64,000 nucleotides of DNA from Hyphomonadaceae bacterium (GTDB lineage Bacteria > Pseudomonadota > Alphaproteobacteria > Rhizobiales > Hyphomicrobiaceae). How positions within the stretch are numbered: the first letter of the stretch is position 1; every line of letters begins with the position of its first letter. This document shows, piece by piece, positions 8,129-17,945 of this stretch. Under the pieces are notes generated by a model. That model was not told the DNA's origin. It searched no databases and saw only the letters and a list, made by a program, of their open reading frames with translations. Position numbers and translations under genes: made by a program. The stretch covers positions 1 through 64,000 of the forward strand of contig JAIEQJ010000021.1 in assembly GCA_019747815.1 (NCBI GenBank). The letters are read 5' to 3'.

Positions 8129-8833
8129 TTAGACGCCGAGATAGGTCTGCAGTTTCTCCCTGTTCGCCGCGAGCGCCGAGTTCGGGATCATGTCGATCAC
8201 GCGCCCATGCTCGACCACATAGTGCCGGTCGGCCACCGTTGCGGCGAAGTGGAAGTTCTGTTCGACGAGCAGCATGGTGAACCCCTGCTCGCGCAGCATG
8301 CGAATGGTGTTGCCGATCTGCTGCACGATGACGGGGGCCAGCCCCTCGGTCGGCTCATCGAGCAAGAGCAGCTTGGCGCCGGTGCGCAAGATGCGGGCGA
8401 TGGCCAGCATCTGCTGCTCCCCGCCCGACAATTTGGTGCCCTGGCTCGACGAGCGCTCCTCGAGGTTCGGGAAGAGCTGATAGATCTTGTCCAGAGCCAG
8501 ACCCCCGCTCTTCACCACGGGCGGCAGCATCAGGTTCTCCCAGACATTGAGGCTGGAAAAAATCCCGCGCTCCTCCGGGCAGTAGGCAATGCCGTGCCGG
8601 GCGATGCGATCGGATTTGAGGCGGATCAGCTCCTGCCCTTCATAGGTGATGGAGCCCTTCCGGTTGGCCAGCATGCCCATGATGGCGCGCATGGTGGTGG
8701 TCTTGCCGGCACCGTTGCGGCCGAGCAGCGTCACCACCTCGCCGGCATTCACCTCGAAGCTCATGCCGTGCAGGATGTGGCTTTCGCCGTACCAGCCGTG
8801 CACGTCCCGGACCGCGAGCTGCGCCTCAGCCAT
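8129..8833 (-). CDS. livF: LivF-type ATPase of the minus-strand ABC importer
   Basis: A 234-residue ABC ATPase of the LivF class. Walker A is GRNGAGKTT (about 38-46), followed by TMRAIMGML. The signature LSGGEQQMLAIARIL and Walker B LLLLDEPTEGLAP are fully canonical, and the switch histidine region reads LLVEQNFHFA, with Gln in place of His as is usual in LivF. The TYEGQELIRLKSDRIARHGIAY stretch is family-typical. Its first 8 bases overlap the 3' end of livG, implying coupled translation. It is the only LivF in the window and so may also serve the plus-strand importer, which lacks one. Confidence 0.93.
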   Translation of the reverse strand: MAEAQLAVRDVHGWYGESHILHGMSFEVNAGEVVTLLGRNGAGKTTTMRAIMGMLANRKGSITYEGQELIRLKSDRIARHGIAYCPEERGIFSSLNVWENLMLPPVVKSGGLALDKIYQLFPNLEERSSSQGTKLSGGEQQMLAIARILRTGAKLLLLDEPTEGLAPVIVQQIGNTIRMLREQGFTMLLVEQNFHFAATVADRHYVVEHGRVIDMIPNSALAANREKLQTYLGV

Positions 8834-9593
8834 GTCCGGCCCCCCCGCCTGTGCCCATGTAGGCCTCGATCACCTGCGAGTTCTTAGACACCTGGGCGTA
8901 GGGACCTTCCGCCAGCACCTCGCCGCGCGCCAGCACCGTGATGCGGTCGGAGAGATCGGCCACCACCGACAGGTTGTGCTCCACCATCAGCACCGTGCGA
9001 TCCTTGGCGACGCGCTTGATCAGCGCCGAGGTGCGCTTGATGTCCTCCGCACCCATGCCCGCCATCGGCTCGTCCAGCAGCAGCATCTCCGGATCGAGGG
9101 CCAGCGTCGTGGCGATCTCGAGCGCGCGCTTGCGCCCATAGGGCAGCTCGACGGCGGGCAGCGCCGCATAGGCCTTCACGCCCACGTCCTCCAGCAGCTC
9201 CATGGCGCGGCCGTTGAGGACCTCCACGGAGCGCTCCGAGCGCCAGAAATGATACGACGTGCCGAGCGCGCGCTGCAGCGCCACGCGGACGTTCTCCAGC
9301 ACGGAGAGATGCGGAAACACGGCCGAGATCTGGAAGGAGCGCACGAGCCCCAGGCGCGCCACCGCGTGCGCCGAGGCGGCCGTGATGTCACGGCCCTTGT
9401 AGAGGATCCGCCCCGCCGTCGGCGGGAGGAACTTGGTGATCAGATTGAAGCAGGTGGTCTTGCCCGCGCCGTTCGGGCCGATGAGGGCATGAATGGTGCC
9501 GGGCCGGATGTTCAGGCTGACGTTCTTGACCGCGGTGAAGCCCCGGAACTCCTTGGTGAGCCCCTGCGTCTGGAGCACGTACTCGTCAGCCAT
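8826..9593 (-). CDS. livG: LivG-type ATPase of the minus-strand ABC importer, first gene of its operon
   Basis: A 255-residue ABC ATPase of the LivG class. The ATG at 9593 is chosen because the family N-terminus (YVLQTQGLTKEFRGFTAV) begins there; the frame continues upstream without homology. Walker A is GPNGAGKTT (about 38-46). The LivG-type signature is VELPYGRKRALEIATTL, Walker B LLLLDEPMAGMGAED, and the switch region MVEHNLSV. It heads a five-gene operon with a good sigma-70-like promoter about 110 bases upstream. It overlaps livF by 8 bases. Confidence 0.92.
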   Translation of the reverse strand: MADEYVLQTQGLTKEFRGFTAVKNVSLNIRPGTIHALIGPNGAGKTTCFNLITKFLPPTAGRILYKGRDITAASAHAVARLGLVRSFQISAVFPHLSVLENVRVALQRALGTSYHFWRSERSVEVLNGRAMELLEDVGVKAYAALPAVELPYGRKRALEIATTLALDPEMLLLDEPMAGMGAEDIKRTSALIKRVAKDRTVLMVEHNLSVVADLSDRITVLARGEVLAEGPYAQVSKNSQVIEAYMGTGGGAGHG

Positions 9594-10223
9594 CAAGCGC
9601 TCTCTCAACCACCCGCACCGACAGCGTAGCAGCTTGGTCCCGCAACGCAAATCGTCTCAAGACCCGCTCCGCACATCGTCTTATGAAATGACGGACGAGG
9701 CCGTCCTCATATTGTCCGTAGGGCACCCTGTCAACACACCCCGAGCCCCTTGAGTTTACCCAAACGGGAAATACCCCTGTGCGGGACGGGACTGCCTCAC
9801 GCATCACGCCTAACGTCTGCCGGGCGCCCATGGCCATAGAGGCTGTTGTGGGGGAGGACGACGCCCTTGGCAGCTGGCGGCCCGGTTGAAAGACCATAGG
9901 CCCGCCAACCGCTTCGGCCAGCCCGCACCGCACCTCCCCGACGCTCCTCTTGCGATTCGCGACACAGCGCGCGGCAGCACCGGGTGTCGTTGGCGGGCGC
10001 ACTCGATAGGACGTGAGGACAACGGGCGGACGGCGAAAACCCCGACGCCAGCCGCACGAGCACACACGCGGCCGCCTCACCGAGAAGTGTCTTGCCGTAT
10101 TCCTCCTAAATCTTCTGTCCGATTGCACGCGGGCCATCTCTGTGGCGTAATTGAGAACGACAACACATCAAACTCGCCGTGCCGCGCCTGCGCGGCGAGA
10201 GAAACAGGGGAAGGAGGAGACGC
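9594..10223. other. Divergent intergenic region between livG and coxS
   Basis: About 630 bases separate two outward-facing operons. The segment holds a strong minus-strand promoter (9706-9734) for the liv operon and, at its right edge, the AAGGAGGAG ribosome site of coxS. Open frames in it have no recognisable protein features and overlap each other on both strands. I see no RNA gene or repeat in it. The coxS promoter must lie in the right part, but no convincing -35/-10 pair was found. Confidence 0.6.
9706..9734 (-). promoter_or_regulatory. Sigma-70-like promoter of the livG-livF-binding protein-livH-livM operon
   Basis: On the minus strand a perfect TTGACA (9729-9734) is followed after exactly 17 bases by TATGAG (9706-9711). 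The predicted transcript would start near 9699 and have a leader of about 105 bases before livG. Consensus quality and position make this the best promoter candidate in the left half of the window. Confidence 0.7.
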
Positions 10224-10778
<555 letters not shown>

Positions 10779-10799
10779 GGGTTCCGGCCCCGCGGCGCC

Positions 10800-10935
10800 T
10801 GTCGAACCACGAGCGTGCCAGCAGGGTGCGCCCTTCGACAAGCCCGGGGCGAGGCAAGATCAGAACCTCGTGGTGAGCTTGTCGAACCACGAGCGGGCTA
10901 AAGCAAGACCGTCCTGCGACAGGCTCAGGACGGGG
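10800..10935. repeat. Dispersed intergenic repeat, family B (two arms) between coxS and coxL
   Basis: The sequence TGTCGAACCACGAGCG occurs at 10800-10815 and again at 10880-10895. Between and after them are inverted partners of the CCCTTCGACAAGC and CGACAGGCTCAGGACG type. A related copy lies at 26481-26550 and a fragment near 14220-14254. The element interrupts an otherwise compact operon, so coxL may be translated from a structured transcript. Confidence 0.7.
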
Positions 10936-10964
10936 TCAGGCACAAATCCGGAAGGAGGACACCC

Positions 10965-13331
<2,367 letters not shown>

Positions 13332-13339
13332 GGGAGATC

Positions 13340-14134
13340 ATGACCATGTACGCTTTCCAGTATCATCGCCCCCAATCCGTGGCCGACGCCGCCAAGCTGC
13401 TCGCCTCCAACAGCGAGGCCAAGCTGCTGGCGGGCGGGCACACGCTTCTGCCCACCATGAAGCAGCGGCTGGCGGCGCCCAAGGCGATCGTCGATCTCGC
13501 CCGCATCGCCGAGCTCAAGGGCATCGACAAGAAGGGCAATGCGCTCGTCATCGGCGCCATGACCACACATGCCGAGGTGGCGGACTCCGCGATCGTGCGC
13601 TCCGCCATCGCCGGCTTGGCCGAGGTGGCCGCCGTCATCGGCGATCCGCATGTGCGCCACCGCGGCACCATCGGCGGCTCGGTCGCCAACAACGATCCCG
13701 CGGCCGACTATCCGGCGGCCCTGCTGGCGCTCGGCGCCACCATCGCCACCAACAAGCGCGAGATCAAGGCCGACGACTTCTTCAAGGGCCTGTTCACCAC
13801 CGCGCTGCAGGACGGCGAGATCATCGCGCGCATCTCGTTCCCGGTTCCGGCCAAATTCGGCTATGCGAAGTTTCCGAACCCGGCCTCGCGCTATGCCCTG
13901 GTCGGCGTGGCCGTGGCGCAGACCGGCTCCGGCGTGCGCGTGGCCGTGACGGGCGCCGGCAAGGACGGCGTGTTCCGCCACACCGCGGCGGAAGCCGCGC
14001 TCGGCAAGGGCTGGTCGGCGCAGGCGCTGAGCGGCCTTACCACCGATGCCAACCTGATGATGAGCGACATCCATGCGGATGCCGCCTACCGGGCGCATCT
14101 GGTGGGCGTGATGGCGCGCCGCGCCGTTGCCTAG
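13340..14134 (+). CDS. coxM: Medium FAD-binding subunit of the CO-dehydrogenase-like enzyme
   Basis: A 264-residue FAD-binding subunit. The FAD-contact motif AGGHTLLP (about 31-38) and the second motif TIGGSVANNDPAADYP (about 112-127) are characteristic of CoxM. The C-terminal CO_deh_flav_C domain covers about 165-260. It accepts electrons from CoxS and passes them to a quinone or other acceptor. It begins 8 bases after the coxL stop. Two in-frame ATGs (13340 and 13346) both follow AGGGAG; the second has the better spacing, and homology starts at MYAFQYHRP. It closes the S-L-M operon and is followed by family A repeats. Confidence 0.9.
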   Translation: MTMYAFQYHRPQSVADAAKLLASNSEAKLLAGGHTLLPTMKQRLAAPKAIVDLARIAELKGIDKKGNALVIGAMTTHAEVADSAIVRSAIAGLAEVAAVIGDPHVRHRGTIGGSVANNDPAADYPAALLALGATIATNKREIKADDFFKGLFTTALQDGEIIARISFPVPAKFGYAKFPNPASRYALVGVAVAQTGSGVRVAVTGAGKDGVFRHTAAEAALGKGWSAQALSGLTTDANLMMSDIHADAAYRAHLVGVMARRAVA

Positions 14135-14162
14135 GCCGGCTGAGGGGAGGCGCGCGCCTGCC

Positions 14163-14425
14163 TGTCATCCCGGCCGGAGCGCGCATGCGCGCAGCGCCGA
14201 AGGACGGGCCGCGCACCCAAGCCGTGCTTCGACGGAGCTCAGCACGGGGTGTGTGCAAGCTTCGCGCGGGCGAGGCGTTCTGTCATCCCGGCCTTGGAGC
14301 GTGAGCCCGAGAGCCAGGACCCAGGGTTTAAGGGAAGCCCCGTGTGTCCCGTGGCCCTGGGTCCCGGAGATTTCGCTGCCGCGAAATTCCGGGATGACAA
14401 GCGGCGGCGGATTCCGGGATGACGG
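14163..14425. repeat. Family A repeat cluster downstream of coxM
   Basis: A solo arm TGTCATCCCGGC (14163-14174) is followed by a complete element. Its arms are TGTCATCCCGG (14281-14291) and CCGGGATGACAA (14389-14400), with inner CCTGGGTCCCGGAG. A further half-arm ATTCCGGGATGACGG ends near 14425. A family B fragment (CCGTGCTTCGACGGAGCTCAGCACGG) lies between. The 377-base gap between coxM and the next gene is almost entirely repeat-derived. Confidence 0.75.
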
Positions 14426-14511
14426 CTTCGTGCCGGCGATTCATTGTGCCGTCGTCACGGCCGCCGGCTAAAGTGGCCTGTCACCGACAGCACCAGCAGT
14501 GGGGAGGACGG

Positions 14512-14847
14512 ATGGGGACGTTGCGTATCGTTGCCACGGCTGCGATGGCTGCCGCGCTGGCGGGCCATCCGCTCTCAGCCCAGCCGAGCGAGCATCCGCT
14601 GACCGTGACCAACAGCACCGACATGGCGATCGGGTATCTCTACGTCGCCGGCTGCGGCGCCGGCGAATGGGGCAAAGACCGCCTGGGCGCCAAGGAGATC
14701 ATCGAGCCCGGCGCGCGCAAGCTGTTCAGCATCAAAGGCGGCAAGGATGACTGCTGCTACGATTTGCGCGCCAAGCTGCAGAGCGGCGCCTCGCGCCAGA
14801 AGCTTGCCGTCGACCTGTGCCGCGAAGCGGAGTGGGTGGTGCGCTGA
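14512..14847 (+). CDS. Small secreted cysteine-containing protein of unknown function
   Basis: A 111-residue protein preceded by GGGGAGGAC. It has an N-terminal signal peptide (MGTLRIVATAAMAAALAG, likely cleavage after PLSA near residue 23). The mature part of about 88 residues contains the phrase LTVTNSTDMAIGYLYVAGC, then EWGKDRLGAKEIIEPGARK, a DDCCYDLRA segment and a late DLC. Four cysteines suggest one or two disulfides in the periplasm. Small proteins with a comparable pattern (beta-rich, WGxDxLG, a DCxYD motif) recur in Hyphomicrobiales genomes as hypotheticals, often in several copies; this is recalled, not searched. It stands alone between a repeat cluster and tRNA-Leu. Function unknown. 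Confidence 0.75.
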   Translation: MGTLRIVATAAMAAALAGHPLSAQPSEHPLTVTNSTDMAIGYLYVAGCGAGEWGKDRLGAKEIIEPGARKLFSIKGGKDDCCYDLRAKLQSGASRQKLAVDLCREAEWVVR

Positions 14848-14900
14848 GCCCCGCGCGCCCGATGAGCGACCCGGGGAGCTCCTCCGACGGGCTCCGATCT

Positions 14901-14932
14901 TAGGGGACCCATGCATTAGGGGACCCATGCAT
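14901..14932. repeat. Perfect 16-bp tandem duplication abutting the tRNA-Leu 3' end
   Basis: TAGGGGACCCATGCAT occurs twice without a mismatch (14901-14916 and 14917-14932). The second copy touches the encoded CCA end of tRNA-Leu. Each unit contains the palindromes GGGACCC-like and ATGCAT. It may be a replication slippage product in the tRNA 3' trailer or the scar of an excised element. Confidence 0.9.
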
Positions 14933-15017
14933 TGGTGCGGTCGAGAGGACTCGAACCTCCACGCCTTGCGGCGCTAACCCCTCAAGCTAGTGCGTCTACC
15001 AATTCCGCCACGACCGC
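14933..15017 (-). tRNA. tRNA-Leu (anticodon GAG)
   Basis: Reading the minus strand, the acceptor arm GCGGTCG pairs with CGACCGC. The D arm is GGCGGAATTGGTAGACGC. The anticodon stem CTAGC/GTTAG flanks the loop TTGAGGG, giving anticodon GAG for CUC/CUU codons. A class II variable arm follows, and the T arm contains GGTTCGAGTCC. The discriminator is A, and the CCA end is encoded in DNA. A weak upstream pair TTGTTT-17-TACAGG could be its promoter. It lies opposite lipB and the preceding small gene. Confidence 0.95.
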
Positions 15018-15229
15018 ATGCCGTGCGCCGCTCCTGTAGCAAACCAGGGCGGGGCAAACAAGCCGCTCGACGGCGGCACCTGAGCACAACGCGGGCACGC
15101 CCGGGCGGCCCCAGGATGCCCGAGGATGCCCGCTCGCCAGCGTCGATCGGCGGCGCCCGCCCTTCGGGCTTGATCGCCGGGGCCGGCCTCGCCACATTGC
15201 CGACAGGATCAATCGGCAAGCGGGAACCC

Positions 15230-16042
15230 ATGCGGTCAGCCTCCGGCCAGCCTATCGCCGAGCCCATCGGCCAGCCCGTCGCATGGATGGTGGCGCCGAG
15301 CCTCGTCCCCTACGAGACGGCCTCGGCCGTTATGACGCAGCGCGCCAGCGCCATTGCCGCAGGCGCGGCAGCAGAGCTCGTCTGGCTGCTGGAGCACCCC
15401 GCCCTCTACACCGCCGGCACCAGCGCCAAGCCCGAAGACCTGATCGCACCCGGACCCTTTCCCGTCCACCGCACCGGGCGCGGCGGGCAGTTCACCTACC
15501 ATGGACCCGGACAGCGGGTCGCCTACGTCATGCTGGATGTGAGGCGGCGCTTCGGCGACGTGCGGGCCTATGTCGCCAGCCTCGAGGACTGGATCATCGA
15601 CACGCTGGCGATGCTCGGCGTCGCGGGCGAGCGGCAGGCGGGCCGCGTGGGCGTGTGGGTGCGGCGCCGGGCGGCGACCGACGCGCGAGGCTCGCACGAC
15701 AAGATCGCGGCCATCGGCGTGCGGCTCTCGCGCTGGGTGAGCTCGCACGGCATCAGCCTCAACGTGGCACCCGATCTTGATCACTACGCCGGCATCGTGG
15801 CGTGCGGCATCCGCGACGCAGGGGTGACGAGCCTGGCAGACCTCGGTCTGACAACGGATATCCGCCACGTGGACCGTGCGCTGCGCGCCGCCTTCGAGCA
15901 TCGCTTCGGCAAGACCGTGGAGGTGGCGACGCTCGCCGACGGTGTCGGCGCGCCGCCGCGCACGGCCGGCGCCACAAACGAAAGCGCGCCGCTACCCGGT
16001 GGCCCGAGTGGCTGGCGCGCAAGGCAGGAACGACCCGCTTAG
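15230..16042 (+). CDS. lipB: Octanoyltransferase (lipoate biosynthesis)
   Basis: A 270-residue LipB that moves octanoyl from acyl carrier protein to the lipoyl domains of 2-oxoacid dehydrogenases and the glycine cleavage H protein. The substrate-binding motif [12 protein letters not shown] lies near residues 82-93. The catalytic lysine is in [14 protein letters not shown], and the catalytic cysteine is in [15 protein letters not shown] (near residue 191). The ATG at 15230 is chosen because the family region ([13 protein letters not shown]) begins about 18 residues in. A Gly/Pro-rich tail extends past the usual C-terminus. The stop codon overlaps, tail to tail, the stop of the next minus-strand gene by 4 bases. 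Confidence 0.92.
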   Translation: MRSASGQPIAEPIGQPVAWMVAPSLVPYETASAVMTQRASAIAAGAAAELVWLLEHPALYTAGTSAKPEDLIAPGPFPVHRTGRGGQFTYHGPGQRVAYVMLDVRRRFGDVRAYVASLEDWIIDTLAMLGVAGERQAGRVGVWVRRRAATDARGSHDKIAAIGVRLSRWVSSHGISLNVAPDLDHYAGIVACGIRDAGVTSLADLGLTTDIRHVDRALRAAFEHRFGKTVEVATLADGVGAPPRTAGATNESAPLPGGPSGWRARQERPA

Positions 16043-16383
16043 CCCCTGTTGCCCGGCCTTTTGCCGGGCGCCTGAGGCGTCCGTGGCCCGGCCGAAGCAG
16101 CGGGCCCGTCGTAGTAGACTGTGCCGTCCTCAATCGAGACGACGTCGCTGGCCGTCAGGCTGTACGCGTCGTCTTCGCCGTTGTGCATGCGAATGGTGCA
16201 CCCTTTGAGGCAGATGCCCGTCAGAGTCTGCGACGGTTTCAGCACATGCTCGGCCGCGGCTTCGCCCTCGATGACAGTCACCTTATGCTCGCGCTCGTCG
16301 CGATTGGTGATCGACACCGCGTGGGCCGCGGTGGTGCTCAACAGGAGCCCGATCACACACATCGCACGCGTCGTACGCATCAT
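16039..16383 (-). CDS. Small secreted conserved hypothetical protein
   Basis: A 114-residue protein with a signal peptide ([22 protein letters not shown], cleavage near residue 22). The mature start is [18 protein letters not shown], then a segment ending [13 protein letters not shown] with a C-x3-C pair, and a final beta-rich part with SDVVSIEDG. It ends in a Pro/Gly-rich hydrophilic tail. I recall a family of about 90-residue periplasmic proteins in Hyphomicrobiales with the same order (INKDxxxHKLTV, NIC-x3-C, NGDxExLxG-xxExIEI); its function is unknown. The ATG at 16383 (or 16380) is preferred over an upstream GTG at 16407. It follows the 21-residue peptide by 31 bases on the same strand and may share its transcript. 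Confidence 0.75.
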   Translation of the reverse strand: MMRTTRAMCVIGLLLSTTAAHAVSITNRDEREHKVTVIEGEAAAEHVLKPSQTLTGICLKGCTIRMHNGEDDAYSLTASDVVSIEDGTVYYDGPAASAGPRTPQAPGKRPGNRG

Positions 16384-16414
16384 CGTTGCCGAACTCAAAG
16401 GATGCACTCGCTCG

Positions 16415-16480
16415 TTACTTCTTCTTCTTCTTTGCTGTCTTCTTCGCGGTCTTCTTCGCGGTCTTCTTCTTCGCCTTCAT
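16415..16480 (-). CDS. 21-residue lysine/alanine/threonine-rich basic peptide
   Basis: A minute open frame encodes MKAKKKTAKKTAKKTAKKKK plus a final K, with TAA stop at 16415-16417. Fourteen of 21 residues are lysine, and the core is three KKTA repeats. A GGAAGGA ribosome site sits 8 bases ahead of the ATG on the minus strand, which is unlikely by chance in a spurious frame. The composition resembles the C-terminal tails of bacterial histone H1-like proteins, so nucleic-acid or polyphosphate binding is plausible. It is divergently placed from the LysR regulator and upstream of a secreted hypothetical protein. It is far below the usual annotation size limit, so it may be unannotated. Coding status is inferred from the ribosome site and repeat regularity. 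Confidence 0.6.
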   Translation of the reverse strand: MKAKKKTAKKTAKKTAKKKKK

Positions 16481-16577
16481 CGCTTTAGTCCTTCCAGTGA
16501 GTCACCCGAATCGTGTTCGGGCAATGTCAATGTGAAAATTTTTTGGCGAGTCTTCAAACGGATTTTTCCGCTGACGC

Positions 16578-16596
16578 CTATCGAAGTTTTCGATAG
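16578..16596. promoter_or_regulatory. Perfect operator-like palindrome in the LysR/basic-peptide divergent region
   Basis: CTATCGAA-GTT-TTCGATAG is a perfect 8+8 inverted repeat. It contains T-N11-A, the classic LysR-type regulator core, and also ATC-N9-GAT. It is centred 59 bases before the LysR start and about 105 bases before the basic-peptide start, between divergent genes, which is the normal place for a LysR autoregulatory site. Confidence 0.65.
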
Positions 16597-16645
16597 ATAC
16601 TCATAAGCCTCGGTAACGCTGATCTGTAACGCTGAAAGCATCGCC

Positions 16646-17491
16646 ATGGATATCGCTCTCGCGCGCACGTTCCTGATGGTGGCGGAGACCGGCAGCTTCA
16701 TCGACGCCGCACGCAAGATGAACGTCACGCAATCGACCGTGAGCGCGCGCATCAAAGGCCTCGAAGACATGTTCGGACGCACCTTGTTCGACCGCTCCAA
16801 GAACGGCGCGGCGCTGACGGGCGCGGGCGAGCAGTTCCAGAAGCACGCGCTCGCGCTGGTGCGCGTGTGGCAGCACGCCCAGCTCGAGGTGGGCCTCGCC
16901 GGCCAGCATCGCGACCACCTGGCCGTCGGTGCACCCGCCACGCTGTGGGACGGCTTCCTGCTCAAATGGATCTCCTGGCTCAGGGGCAACGTGCCCGACA
17001 TCGCCATCTCGGCCAGCGCCAGCCTGCCGGCCGTCATGATCCAGCGCCTGCTGGAAGGCACGCTCGATCTCGCCATCATGTACGAGCCGGGGCAGCCGCC
17101 GGGCTTTGCCATCGAGCATCTGTTCGACGAGGAGTACGTGCTCGTCACCAGCGCGCCCGCGCGCCGGCGCCACCAGAGCGACTACGTGTTCGTCGATTGG
17201 GGACCAGCCTTCCAGGCCGACCACACGGCGGCGTTCCCCGAGCTCAACAACACCGGCGTCAACCTGGATCTGGGGTCGATGGGCATCGATTATCTGCTCA
17301 CCAACGAGGCGTCGGGCTACTTCCCGCGCCGTCTCGTCAAGAACCACGTCAATCGCCGGCGCCTCAGCATCCCGGCGCGCTCGCGCTCGTTCACCTCGCC
17401 CGTGTACATGGTGTACCCCGAGGCGCGCGACGAGGAGGCCTACGAGCCGATCCTGCAGGGCTTGCGGCAGGCCTCCAAGCGGCTGTTTTGA
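16646..17491 (+). CDS. LysR-family transcriptional regulator
   Basis: A 281-residue LysR-type regulator. The N-terminal winged helix-turn-helix (about 1-60) reads DIALARTFLMVAETGSFIDAARKMNVTQSTVSARI, and the wing is followed by the linker helix to about residue 85. The effector-binding domain covers about 88-281, with the usual start HLAVGAPATLWDGFLLKW. It is transcribed away from the basic peptide and small secreted protein, with a LysR-type palindrome between them. Such regulators usually repress themselves and control the divergent gene in response to a small ligand. The ligand is not evident. Family A repeats follow the gene. Confidence 0.9.
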   Translation: MDIALARTFLMVAETGSFIDAARKMNVTQSTVSARIKGLEDMFGRTLFDRSKNGAALTGAGEQFQKHALALVRVWQHAQLEVGLAGQHRDHLAVGAPATLWDGFLLKWISWLRGNVPDIAISASASLPAVMIQRLLEGTLDLAIMYEPGQPPGFAIEHLFDEEYVLVTSAPARRRHQSDYVFVDWGPAFQADHTAAFPELNNTGVNLDLGSMGIDYLLTNEASGYFPRRLVKNHVNRRRLSIPARSRSFTSPVYMVYPEARDEEAYEPILQGLRQASKRLF

Positions 17492-17528
17492 GCGGTGATG
17501 CTGGCCGCCGAGCGCGAAGCGCGAGAGC

Positions 17529-17641
17529 CGGCACCCAGAGCCAGGACTTGACCCGCGATCGCCTGTGGCCCCTGGGTCCCGGATATTCGCTGATCGCGAA
17601 TTCCGGGATGACAGCGCGAGCTGCGCGAATTCCGGGATGAC
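17529..17641. repeat. Family A repeat between LysR gene and acylphosphatase
   Basis: The conserved core CCTGGGTCCCGGATATTCGC pairs with GCGAATTCCGGGATGACA. A second AATTCCGGGATGACC arm ends at 17641, three bases from the convergent acylphosphatase stop. Its placement between convergent genes fits a terminator role. Confidence 0.7.
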
Positions 17642-17643
17642 CA

Positions 17644-17934
17644 TCAGGCGGTGGGGCGCATCGCAAAGCCCGGCGGCGGCCGCAGGGCCTCGTGCGCAAC
17701 GTCGACCGATGTCACCTGCGCCGCCGCCGGGCCGTCGCGGCAGCGCTCGAGCATCTGCGCAACATCGTCCGGCGCGCCCGAAAATACGGCTTCGACCGTG
17801 CCGTCGCGGCGATTGCGCACCCAGCCGGACAGCTCAAGCTCGCCGGCCACACGCTCGGTCCAATAGCGGTAGCCCACGCCCTGCACGCGGCCGGCGATGC
17901 GAACCCGCACGGTGCGCACGCCGCCGCCGCTCAT
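17644..17934 (-). CDS. acyP: Acylphosphatase
   Basis: A 96-residue protein of the acylphosphatase family, which hydrolyses acyl phosphates to carboxylate and phosphate in the cytoplasm. The signature VRIAGRVQGVGYRYW (about 11-25) supplies the catalytic arginine, and ELSGWVRNRRDGTVE (about 34-48) the catalytic asparagine. Length equals the family norm with a short C-terminal extension. The ATG at 17934 is the only start consistent with the domain boundary. It follows the gamma-glutamyltransferase-family gene by 11 bases on the same strand and is probably co-transcribed. Confidence 0.92.
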   Translation of the reverse strand: MSGGGVRTVRVRIAGRVQGVGYRYWTERVAGELELSGWVRNRRDGTVEAVFSGAPDDVAQMLERCRDGPAAAQVTSVDVAHEALRPPPGFAMRPTA

Positions 17935-17945
17935 ACCCGCCTCCG

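Noticed and set aside
14933-15017. tRNA-Leu as an occupied prophage or island integration site
   Set aside because: No integrase, phage gene or composition shift lies beside it; lipB and small chromosomal genes flank it directly, so only the short tandem repeat is reported.
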